Origin: CF-161 sp035259145
GTDB taxonomy: Bacteria > Chloroflexota > Dormibacteria > Dormibacterales > Dormibacteraceae
Direction: 5' to 3'
Length of the DNA: 13,228 bases
Assembly: GCA_035259145.1 (NCBI GenBank)
Contig: DATFWQ010000160.1
Coordinates: 1 to 13,228, forward strand
Shown here: one piece after another, positions 6,347-12,866 of the stretch
Layout of the letters: each line of letters starts with the position of its first letter
How positions within the stretch are numbered: the stretch's first letter is position 1
The notes under the pieces: generated by a model
What the model was told of the DNA's origin: nothing
Database searches by the model: none
Seen by the model: the letters and a program-made list of their open reading frames with translations, nothing else
Translations under genes and position numbers: made by a program

Positions 6347-8017
6347 CTAGGACGTGATCCCGGCCTTGTTGAGGTTCACGTGGCCCATCCCTGTCGTCTC
6401 GATCCCTTTGATGTTCTTCTTCATCGCCGTCAGTGAGTCGTAGGTGTAGGGGATGATCAGCGGCGTCTCATCAAGCAGCAACTGCTCGATCTTGCCCGTC
6501 ACCGCCTTCTGCGACTGGAGGTCGATCGCCTTCACGTAGTCGGCAACCAGTTTGTCGTACGTCGGATTGTTGAAGTGCGCGGCGTTCCACTTCCCAAGCT
6601 TGGGGTCGCCCAGCAGCGGCGCCTTCAGAAACGTGTTGGGCACGCCCCGGTGCCCGTAGTCGGTGATGCCCAGGGGCGAGCTCAGCCAGTACTTATCGTA
6701 GTAGGTTCCGGAGTCGGTCACGTTGAGCTCAATGGTGATTCCGATCTGCTTGCCGGCAGCCTGGATCAGGGCGGCCAGGTCAGGAATCTCGCCTACCTTC
6801 TCCGTGTAGAGCGTGACGTTGAAGCCTGCGGCTTTGCCGGCCTGGGCCATCAGACCCTTGGCCTTGTTGATGTCGAGGCTCCTCTGCGACACGGACGGGT
6901 CGCTGGAGGGATACAGCTTGAAGATGGGGTTGTCGTTGGCGATTTGCGCCTTTCCGTTGAACAGCCCGGTGATGACCGCCTGCCGGTCGATCGTCAACGC
7001 CAGCGCCTGCCGAACCAGGTTGTTGTCGAAGGGTGGCTGGTCGGTGCGCATGTGCACCTGCCGGTGCTGCGTGCTCGTGATCTCCAGCACCGTGGTGTTG
7101 GGGTCGGTCAGCAGCGTCTGGCCACTGCGAACTGAGAAGAAGCTGAGCACGTTCAGGCTGCCGGCCTGATAGGCCAGGATGGCCGCCTGCTCGTCCGCAT
7201 AGAACTTGATGTCGATGCCGTCCAGCGGCGGGACGTTTGCCGAGTCCCAGTAGTTCGGGTTCCGGTCGAACGACACACTGTCGTTAACCGAGTAGCTCTT
7301 GAGCTTCCAGGGGCCCGTGCCGATGAATGTCCTGTCCCAGTTACCGCTGTAGCTGGCGGGCAGGATGATCGCGTTGTAGTTGTCCGAGCTGACGAGGTAC
7401 GGGAAGTTGCCGTTCGGGCTGTCGAGCTGGAACTTGACGGTCGAGCTGTCCACCTTGGTGACGTTCCCCTTGGTGAGCACACCAGAGAAGGCGGACAGCG
7501 CGTTGTTTCCCTTGAGCGTCGGGTCGGCCAGCCGGTTGAAGGTGGCGACCACGTCGTCCACCGTCATGGGGGTGCCGTCGTTGAACTTGACCCCCTGCCG
7601 GATCTTGAAGGTCCAGGCCGAGCCATCCGAGTTCGGCGACCAGCTCTCGGCGAGGACCGGCCGCAGCTTCAGGTCCTTGTCCGAGAAGGAGAGGTACTCC
7701 CCTGCCAGGCCGAGGATCGTGAGGCGCCCCAGGTCAGCCGTGAGGATGGGGTCCATCGGACCGGACGGGGTCTGATGGCCCATGTTGAGGCGGCCTCCCT
7801 TCTTGACCCCTCCCGTCGATGGCGCAGTCGTCGTCCCACTCGAGCAGGCCGCCAGGATGGCACCCAGGACAGGCAGGCTGATGCCGATCACGCTGCCGGC
7901 CCGGACGAACTCGCGGCGGGATATGCGCCCGGCGAGCATCTCGTCGATCACGCTGTTCTCGAGCTCCGTCCGGCGCGCGCGGATGGCGTCCAGACGGCGC
8001 TGAGCTTCCCTGTCCAT
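6347..8017 (-). CDS. Tat-exported family 5 solute-binding lipoprotein of the ABC importer
   Basis: This 556-residue extracytoplasmic protein delivers the substrate to the DppB/DppC permeases. It begins with a charged 30-residue extension, then a twin-arginine motif SRREFVRAG (33-41), a short hydrophobic stretch and a lipobox ILAAC (54-58, lipidated C58), followed by a Ser/Thr/Gly tether. That indicates Tat export of a folded, lipid-anchored protein. Mature-part hallmarks of SBP family 5 are LRPVLAESW, FKIRQGVKFNDGTPMTVDDV (about 136-155), FIGTGPWKL and VRQALALTIDRQAV. Ligand specificity cannot be read. The family binds peptides but also opines, sugars, nickel chelates and ureido compounds. 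GGAGG (8024-8028) lies 6 bases before the ATG. It is the first gene of the operon, divergent from the IclR regulator. Confidence 0.96.
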   Translation of the reverse strand: MDREAQRRLDAIRARRTELENSVIDEMLAGRISRREFVRAGSVIGISLPVLGAILAACSSGTTTAPSTGGVKKGGRLNMGHQTPSGPMDPILTADLGRLTILGLAGEYLSFSDKDLKLRPVLAESWSPNSDGSAWTFKIRQGVKFNDGTPMTVDDVVATFNRLADPTLKGNNALSAFSGVLTKGNVTKVDSSTVKFQLDSPNGNFPYLVSSDNYNAIILPASYSGNWDRTFIGTGPWKLKSYSVNDSVSFDRNPNYWDSANVPPLDGIDIKFYADEQAAILAYQAGSLNVLSFFSVRSGQTLLTDPNTTVLEITSTQHRQVHMRTDQPPFDNNLVRQALALTIDRQAVITGLFNGKAQIANDNPIFKLYPSSDPSVSQRSLDINKAKGLMAQAGKAAGFNVTLYTEKVGEIPDLAALIQAAGKQIGITIELNVTDSGTYYDKYWLSSPLGITDYGHRGVPNTFLKAPLLGDPKLGKWNAAHFNNPTYDKLVADYVKAIDLQSQKAVTGKIEQLLLDETPLIIPYTYDSLTAMKKNIKGIETTGMGHVNLNKAGITS

Positions 8018-8023
8018 TACCTA

Positions 8024-8028
8024 CCTCC
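8024..8028 (-). promoter_or_regulatory. Shine-Dalgarno site of the binding-protein gene
   Basis: GGAGG on the minus strand, 6 bases from the ATG at 8015-8017, fixes the start of the binding protein and its long pre-Tat extension. Confidence 0.75.
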
Positions 8029-8107
8029 AAAGTCGTTCCGGCACCCAGGCTCGGGTAGCTCCCTGCCTTCCTGTTCCATGCACGGATCAAGGGTCCGAAG
8101 CGGCGCA

Positions 8108-8136
8108 ATTCTGCAATAGTTGGCTGGAATTGTCAA
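8108..8136 (-). promoter_or_regulatory. Sigma70-like promoter of the transporter/catabolic operon
   Basis: On the minus strand, TTGACA (8136-8131) is a consensus -35 box. It is followed by exactly 17 bases and CAGAAT (8113-8108), which matches TATAAT at 4 of 6 positions. Transcription would begin near 8101, giving a leader of about 84 bases before the binding-protein ATG. The -35 box faces that of the IclR promoter 18 bases away. Confidence 0.6.
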
Positions 8137-8154
8137 GCTCCCCATGTGGCCGGT

Positions 8155-8183
8155 TTGACAGGCAGTTCAGTGCCGCTCATAAT
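8155..8183 (+). promoter_or_regulatory. Sigma70-like promoter of the IclR-type regulator gene
   Basis: TTGACA (8155-8160), a 17-base spacer and CATAAT (8178-8183) form a near-consensus promoter. The start site would be near 8190, leaving a leader of about 20 bases before ATG 8211. This promoter rules against the longer reading from TTG at 8130, because that codon lies upstream of the -35 box. Confidence 0.65.
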
Positions 8184-8188
8184 GAGCG
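8174..8188. promoter_or_regulatory. Palindromic operator candidate over the IclR -10 box
   Basis: CGCTCAT-A-ATGAGCG is a perfect 7-bp inverted repeat around one base that contains the whole CATAAT -10 element. Binding of a dimer here would block the regulator's own promoter. Confidence 0.5.
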
Positions 8189-8201
8189 AATTCCGAACAT
8201 A

Positions 8202-8217
8202 GTTCCACCAATGGAAC
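8202..8217. promoter_or_regulatory. Palindromic operator candidate spanning the IclR start codon
   Basis: GTTCCA-CCAA-TGGAAC is a perfect 6-bp inverted repeat with a 4-base centre, and it includes the ATG at 8211. The TTCC/GGAA arms are of the kind bound by several IclR-family regulators. It would act as an autoregulatory roadblock or as one of several operator sites. Confidence 0.45.
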
Positions 8218-9020
8218 GCGACGGGACTCACCGTTCACCCGGTACACACGCGGCACTCTCAGTGCTGGAAGCACTGGTCGCTCACGCTCCCTCGAGCCTC
8301 AGTGAACTTGCGGCAGCGCTGGCACTTCCAAAAAGCTCCCTCTTCCGTGTCTGTGGTGTCCTGGTGGAGCGCGGCTGGATTCTGCGCAACGCCGACGGCC
8401 GATACGAGCTGGGCATCCGCGCCTTCGGCCTGACCGCCCAGTCGTCCGAGTACCCGATAGTGCGCGCCTTCCGGAGCATCGCGGCCGAGCTGCTTACCCT
8501 CCACAACGAGACCGTCTGCCTTGCAGTTCTGGACGGTGACGAGTCGTCGTTCATCGCGATCGAAGAAACCTCGCACCCTGTGCGCCTGGTCACGCACGTA
8601 GGCAGCCGGACTCCGGCCTTTGCGTCGGCGAGCGGCCGGGTCATACTCGCTGACCGGGCGGAGGGGGTGGTCGCGAGCCAGTTCGCCGGTAGACCGTTGA
8701 TCACACCCACCGGCCGGCGGCTGCGTGACGTCAACGAGCTGCTCGGCATCCTCCGCGAGGTGCGCCGGCTCGGATTCGCGGAGAACCGTGAGGAGACGGC
8801 CGTCGGACTGCACTCGATCTCCGTGCCTGTGACCAACGCCTCAGGGTCGGTGCTGGCTGCGCTGACGATGTGCGTACCCACCTCACGCTTGACGCCGGCG
8901 CGCCGCACCCAGCTGATCGCGGAGATGCAGGAGGCCGGCCGGAGGTTCTCGGACAGCGTCGCCTGGCTGGCGGCCTGGAACGCCACTCGAGCCGAGGCGC
9001 GCGAGATACTCAACGTCTGA
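8211..9020 (+). CDS. IclR-family transcriptional regulator
   Basis: A 269-residue protein if started at ATG 8211. An upstream TTG at 8130 in the same frame would add 27 residues, but it precedes the promoter and those residues look non-coding. An N-terminal winged helix-turn-helix lies at about 13-75, with SSLSELAAALALPKSSLFR (28-46) as the HTH and GWILRNADGRYELG as the wing. A linker helix leads to the effector-binding domain (about 95-250) with family motifs RLVTHVGSRTPAFASASGRVIL (125-146), LGFAENREETAVGLHSISVPV (187-207) and a GSVLAALTM strand. No ribosome site is visible in the short leader. It is divergent from the ABC operon and co-directional with the amidohydrolase 72 bases downstream, so it probably controls both. 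Effectors of this family are usually pathway substrates or intermediates. Confidence 0.94.
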   Translation: MERDGTHRSPGTHAALSVLEALVAHAPSSLSELAAALALPKSSLFRVCGVLVERGWILRNADGRYELGIRAFGLTAQSSEYPIVRAFRSIAAELLTLHNETVCLAVLDGDESSFIAIEETSHPVRLVTHVGSRTPAFASASGRVILADRAEGVVASQFAGRPLITPTGRRLRDVNELLGILREVRRLGFAENREETAVGLHSISVPVTNASGSVLAALTMCVPTSRLTPARRTQLIAEMQEAGRRFSDSVAWLAAWNATRAEAREILNV

Positions 9021-9092
9021 GGTCGCCGCCGCTGCTCCCCAACCGGGTGCTGGCCTTTCGATTGCAGCCACATTCTCACTATGTAGCAACAG

Positions 9093-10520
9093 GTGCGGCG
9101 CTCGCCCCGTCCGGCCGGCAGTAGCCTTCTCTTCAACTTGTCGCACACCGAGAGGATCCCGCCGTTCGACCTGGTCGTCGCCGGCCGCGTTGCGCTGCCC
9201 GGCGCTGCGCCTGAGTCCGGCGAGCTGGGAATCCGCGACGGCCGCATCGCCGCCATCGGCGCGCCCGGCACGCTGGCCGGGCACTCGAGGCTGGATGCCG
9301 GCGGCGCACTCGTTCTGCCGGGAGTCGTAGACGCCCATGTGCACACTCGCAGCGAGCCGGCCGAAGGCCTGACCCGGGCCACGACGGCAGCCGCTGCCGG
9401 CGGCGTGACCACGATCGTGGACATGCCCTACGACGATCCCACCCCCATAACGACAGCCGCAGCCTTCAGCCGAAAGGTCGCGGACGTCGGCCGGGAAGCC
9501 ATAACAGACGTGGCCCTGTGGGCGACGATCGCCAGGAGCGGCGGTCTGGATGAGGTGCGGCCTCTGGTGGCCGCGGGCGCCTGCGGCTTCAAAGTCTCCA
9601 CGTTCGAGACACACCCGGTCCGCTTCCCCAGGATTCCCGACGGCGAGCTCTACCTGGCTATGGATCGCATCCGCGATGCGGGCTCGCTCATCGCCTTCCA
9701 CGCCGAGAACGACGAGGTGGTGCGACGCCTCACGCAAGACCTCGAGGCCCAGGGTCGTTCGGATCCGGCCGCCCACGCCGAGAGCCGCCCCCCGGTCTCC
9801 GAAACGGAGGCCGTCGGCCGGGCGCTGGAGTTCGCGGTGGCTACCGGAGCGAGGGTCCACATCGTCCACGCCACGACGGGACGGTCTTTCACCCTGGTCG
9901 AGCGTGCTCGCGGCGACGGAGTCGACGCCACCGCCGAGACGTGCCTGCATTACCTGCTCCTCGACGAGGCCGAGCTGCTGCACCAGGGTGCCCGAGCCAA
10001 GATCAATCCGCCTCTCCGCTCGCATCGGGAGGTCGACCGGCTCTGGGATCTGCTGAGGAGGGGCCGCATCGACTTCATAACGACCGACCACGTCGGCTGG
10101 AGCCGCGAGCGCAAGGACGCCGCATCGATCTTCGCCGCGAAGTCGGGCGTGCCCGGCCTGGAGCTGTTCCTCCCTCTGATGTTCACTGAGGCGGTTCGCC
10201 GCCGTGGATTGCCCACGGACCTTCTCGTCCGGATGCTGTGCGAAAATCCCGCACGCCGGCTCGGTCTGTGGCCGCGCAAGGGCGGTCTTACCATCGGAGC
10301 GGACGCCGACCTGGTGCTGTTCGACCCCGAGCGGTCCTGGCGGGTCGACGAAGCCAGGCTGGTCACGCCCTGTGGCTGGAGCCCGTATAGCGGCCGCCAG
10401 GTCGTGGGTGCGGTGGAGACCGTCCTGGTCAGAGGCAGAGAGGTCTTCGCCCGGGGCGAGGTCGTGGGCCGGCCAGGCCAGGGCTGCTGGGTCCCATCGC
10501 AGCACGCGCCTACAGATTGA
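9093..10520 (+). CDS. Cyclic amidohydrolase (allantoinase/hydantoinase/dihydroorotase-like)
   Basis: This amidohydrolase-superfamily enzyme of up to 475 residues should hydrolyse a cyclic amide ring. The binuclear metal site is complete: H82 and H84 in VDAHVHTR, the carboxylated Lys K167 in GACGFKVSTFE, H203 in FHAEND, H259 in IVHATT, and D332 in ITTDHVG. AETCLHYLLL (281-290), INPPLR (304-309) and WSPYSGRQVVGAV (429-441) resemble allantoinases and hydantoinases more than true dihydroorotases. An N-terminal beta-sandwich strand pair starts at FDLVVAGRVALPG (25-37), so the first 20 or so residues are dispensable. The start is uncertain: GTG 9093 (no ribosome site, but TATGTA at 9080-9085 could serve a leaderless message) or TTG 9138. 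It follows IclR by 72 bases and may be co-transcribed. The substrate could be a hydantoin or ureide supplied by the ABC importer. Confidence 0.88.
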   Translation: MRRSPRPAGSSLLFNLSHTERIPPFDLVVAGRVALPGAAPESGELGIRDGRIAAIGAPGTLAGHSRLDAGGALVLPGVVDAHVHTRSEPAEGLTRATTAAAAGGVTTIVDMPYDDPTPITTAAAFSRKVADVGREAITDVALWATIARSGGLDEVRPLVAAGACGFKVSTFETHPVRFPRIPDGELYLAMDRIRDAGSLIAFHAENDEVVRRLTQDLEAQGRSDPAAHAESRPPVSETEAVGRALEFAVATGARVHIVHATTGRSFTLVERARGDGVDATAETCLHYLLLDEAELLHQGARAKINPPLRSHREVDRLWDLLRRGRIDFITTDHVGWSRERKDAASIFAAKSGVPGLELFLPLMFTEAVRRRGLPTDLLVRMLCENPARRLGLWPRKGGLTIGADADLVLFDPERSWRVDEARLVTPCGWSPYSGRQVVGAVETVLVRGREVFARGEVVGRPGQGCWVPSQHAPTD

Positions 10521-10574
10521 GCAGCGGCACTTAGAGCGCCAGCCGCAGACGCCGGCGATGCGATCGGCGGTTAG

Positions 10575-10745
10575 CACGGGAACCGCGGAAGAGGCGCCGG
10601 CGGGCTGTACGCGCTGGCAGCAATGCTGTCGTTCCTGTTCGTGCTGGCGCTGATCCGCGAGACCAGAGGCAGGGAGCTCGAGACGATGACCGAGAGCATG
10701 AGGCTGCGCGAGCCCGCGTCGGAGGCGTTCCAGGGGGCGCGCTGA
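10575..10745 (+). pseudogene. 3' remnant of an MFS transporter gene
   Basis: The frame ending at TGA 10743-10745 reads GGLYALAAMLSFLFVLALIRE followed by TRGRELETMTESMRLREPAS. This is the last membrane helix and the ETxGRxLExM tail typical of major facilitator transporters. A TAG in the same frame at 10572-10574 closes it upstream, and neither other plus-strand frame of 10521-10575 shows more of the transporter. About 45 residues remain of a protein that is normally about 400-450. It lies in the same direction as the amidohydrolase, 55 bases after its stop, so a permease gene probably once followed the enzyme gene. The surrounding 10521-10888 gap holds no other coding signal I can support. Confidence 0.6.
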
Positions 10746-10888
10746 CCAGCGATGTGCACGCCGCCAGATCGGTCCATGCGGCGGCGCAGGCTCGAGTCAC
10801 ACTTGAGATCAACGGCAACCGGGGAGCCGGCGCGTGCTACGGTGCACGACAGGTGTCCGACAGGCGATAGGTTCAGGGCGACGGGTCA

Positions 10889-12040
10889 GTGGATCTGGGG
10901 AGTCTTCTGGAGGGCGTTAGACGATCGGGCGGCGGCGCCAGCCTGCTCGCCGTCCTCACGGTCTTCGTGCAGGAAGCCGGTGTCCCGCTGCCTCTGCCCA
11001 TCGGTGGCGTCCTGCTCTACCTCGGCTATCGCTCGACCTCCCAGCCGCTCCTCCTCCTCGCACTCACCGTTCTTTTCCTCGAGCTGGCCACGGTGCTCGG
11101 CGCGTCAGCCAAGTACTGGATCGGGCTGAAGGGCGGCCGCCCACTTCTCCACAGCTACGGACATTACGTACGGCTAAAGGAAGAGCGGCTGCAGAACACC
11201 GAGCGCGAGTTTCGCGACCATGGCACTCGGACCGTCCTGCTGGGCCGCACCCTGCCGGGCATCACGATGATCGTGCCCCTGGCTGCTGGGGCACTGGGCA
11301 TGCCGTATCGCCGGTTCTTGCCAGCCATGGCCACGGGCTCCGGCATCAACATCGTCGTCTTCGTCATGCTGGGATTCTGGGCAGGCCAGTCGGTGATCGG
11401 GCGCCTCCTCCAGGTGGGACTCTCTCTGCGCGTCCTGACGACTGTGGCGTTGGTGGCGGCGGTCACCGCCATAGTGGTTGTACTCCGTCGCCGAAGTCTT
11501 CTTCATGAGCCGGAACCGGCCGCCGACCACAGCCGGATCGGTCTGCTCGAGCGTGCTCTCATCGCCGGGGTGATCGCCATGTTCGAGATGGGAGTGGGCG
11601 TCAACCTCGTGCTCTACCTCGTGACGGCGGTCGGCCTGCTCGAGCCGGAGCGCGCGCTGCTGCGCTTCCTCGAGGTGACATCCCGGCTTGCGGGCGGCGG
11701 TCCAGGTGCCCTGGCCGCTCTGATCGTGCTGTTCGTGGCCGGCGGCGTTGTGTGGTCGCTGCTCTACACCCTAGCCGCCAAGCGCTATCTCCCTGGGCCC
11801 GCCGCCGTGCGGGGACTGCTGTTTTCAGCAGTGCCGTTCGTCGCCTCGATGGGTCTGCTCTGGGCGTTCGGGTTCGGCCCCCTCGGGCTAGCGCTGGGCG
11901 CAGGCCTCATCCCGTTCGCCGGGGAGCTGATGCGGTGCGCGCTCTTCGGCGTGGGGCTCGGCACCGCCGAGGAGCTGATGCGGCAGGCGTCGAGTGCCGG
12001 CGCTCGTAAACAACTGGTGAGCCCGGCCGTCGCATCCTGA
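10889..12040 (+). CDS. DedA-family (VTT domain) membrane protein with an extra C-terminal membrane domain
   Basis: This 383-residue integral membrane protein starts at GTG. Residues 1-200 are a DedA domain: the re-entrant-loop motif VFVQEAGVPLPLPIGG (25-40, with E29), a cytoplasmic amphipathic stretch, FRDHGTRTVLLGR (108-120) with the conserved Arg120, and PGITMIVPLAAGALGMPYRRF. DedA proteins support membrane integrity and lipid carrier or phospholipid translocation. A charged linker (200-216) precedes a second part (217-362) of about four hydrophobic helices, beginning GLLERALIAGVIAMFEMGVG and ending at about GLGTAEELM, which I do not recognise. DedA proteins are normally about 200-220 residues, so this is a fusion or an extended subfamily. 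It is convergent with the TetR gene (11 bases apart) and has a weak ribosome site. Confidence 0.82.
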   Translation: MDLGSLLEGVRRSGGGASLLAVLTVFVQEAGVPLPLPIGGVLLYLGYRSTSQPLLLLALTVLFLELATVLGASAKYWIGLKGGRPLLHSYGHYVRLKEERLQNTEREFRDHGTRTVLLGRTLPGITMIVPLAAGALGMPYRRFLPAMATGSGINIVVFVMLGFWAGQSVIGRLLQVGLSLRVLTTVALVAAVTAIVVVLRRRSLLHEPEPAADHSRIGLLERALIAGVIAMFEMGVGVNLVLYLVTAVGLLEPERALLRFLEVTSRLAGGGPGALAALIVLFVAGGVVWSLLYTLAAKRYLPGPAAVRGLLFSAVPFVASMGLLWAFGFGPLGLALGAGLIPFAGELMRCALFGVGLGTAEELMRQASSAGARKQLVSPAVAS

Positions 12041-12051
12041 CACCGGAGCCG

Positions 12052-12861
12052 CTACTGGCGTGCCGGCATGACACCACGACAGAACGCCTCTGTCATGGTG
12101 TCTAGGACTGTGACGCGGTCGGGCAGCTCTCGTCCGGCTCGCTCGATCATCGAGCGAGAAAGCATGTGGAGGGCAAACGGGCCGAGGAGGAGGGGGACCA
12201 CCAGGTCCTGCGGCAGCTCGCGACAGTTGCCCTTGCGGGCCTCCTCTTTCAGCCATCCGCCAATGCTCGCCAGGACTCTGGGCACGATCGTGTCGCGGAC
12301 GAAGTCCGCGATAGGCCCGTCGGGACGCCCGGCTGCGTGCGCGAAGAGCGCTCCGCCCACTGCGCCCCGTCTGACGGCGACGTCGAAGAAGACAGCGTAC
12401 ACAGCCCGCACCTGGTCCTCGAACCGCTCCGGCCTGTCAGCCAGGATCCTCTCCACACCGGCGATCGGGCTGTAGCGCTCGAAGACCGCCGAGAGCAGGC
12501 CGTCGCGTCCCCCAAGCTGGGTGTGCACAGACGTCAGCGCGCAGCCGGCACGGCGGGCGACCTCTTCAAGCGTGAGCGCTTCAAGGCCACGGGTCTCGAT
12601 CAGGTCCAGGGCGGCTACGAGCGCCCGCTCGCGCACGCTGTCCTTCCTGCCCGGGTCCACGCCCGCGCGCCGCACCGCCTGTTCGAGCGCTTTCCGGCCA
12701 CCTATGCGCCGGAACAGAGTTGCCCTGGATAGGCCCGCGCGGCGCGCCACCCTGTCCAGTGGGACGTGGGCAAGGTCCCGCCCCGACTCCCTGGACTCGT
12801 CGATTGCGGCCTGGACGAGAGCCGGATCGATCGATCCCGAACCAGCGACACGCCTGGTCAT
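12052..12861 (-). CDS. TetR-like transcriptional regulator with two helix-turn-helix units
   Basis: This 269-residue protein is about 60-70 longer than a usual TetR. The extra length is a second DNA-binding unit. Unit 1 (34-57) reads PLDRVARRAGLSRATLFRRIGGR. Unit 2 (96-119), 62 residues later, reads LTLEEVARRAGCALTSVHTQLGG. Both share VARRAG and a GGRxxL end. Unit 2 is preceded by a full TetR first helix (RERALVAALDLIETRGLEAL). Unit 1 has the cleaner recognition helix (SRATLFRR); that of unit 2 (ALTSVHTQ) is atypical. The ligand domain is at about 135-265, with residues such as DFVRDTIVPRVLASIGGWLKEE. The ATG lies 5 bases after the PAP2 stop. A GGAGG lies 15 bases upstream of it (12877-12881), which is rather far. 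It is probably co-transcribed with the phosphatase gene. The ligand is unknown. Confidence 0.88.
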   Translation of the reverse strand: MTRRVAGSGSIDPALVQAAIDESRESGRDLAHVPLDRVARRAGLSRATLFRRIGGRKALEQAVRRAGVDPGRKDSVRERALVAALDLIETRGLEALTLEEVARRAGCALTSVHTQLGGRDGLLSAVFERYSPIAGVERILADRPERFEDQVRAVYAVFFDVAVRRGAVGGALFAHAAGRPDGPIADFVRDTIVPRVLASIGGWLKEEARKGNCRELPQDLVVPLLLGPFALHMLSRSMIERAGRELPDRVTVLDTMTEAFCRGVMPARQ

Positions 12862-12866
12862 CGCGA

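Noticed and set aside
8131..8160. TGTCAA / TTGACA inverted repeat as an operator
   Set aside because: The two arms are the -35 boxes of the opposed promoters, which explains the symmetry without a regulator.
8130..8210. Extended IclR start at TTG 8130
   Set aside because: The codon lies upstream of a near-consensus promoter, and the added 27 residues look like translated regulatory DNA.
8282..9424. 380-residue minus-strand open frame over the IclR gene
   Set aside because: It has no domain signal, it crosses two plus-strand genes, and the IclR motifs are unambiguous.
8883..10577. 564-residue minus-strand open frame covering the amidohydrolase
   Set aside because: The plus strand encodes an amidohydrolase with every metal ligand in place. 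The antisense product lacks any domain pattern and is a codon-bias shadow.
12041..12051. Bidirectional terminator between the convergent DedA and TetR genes
   Set aside because: The gap is only 11 bases, and I see no stable hairpin with a T-run in it.
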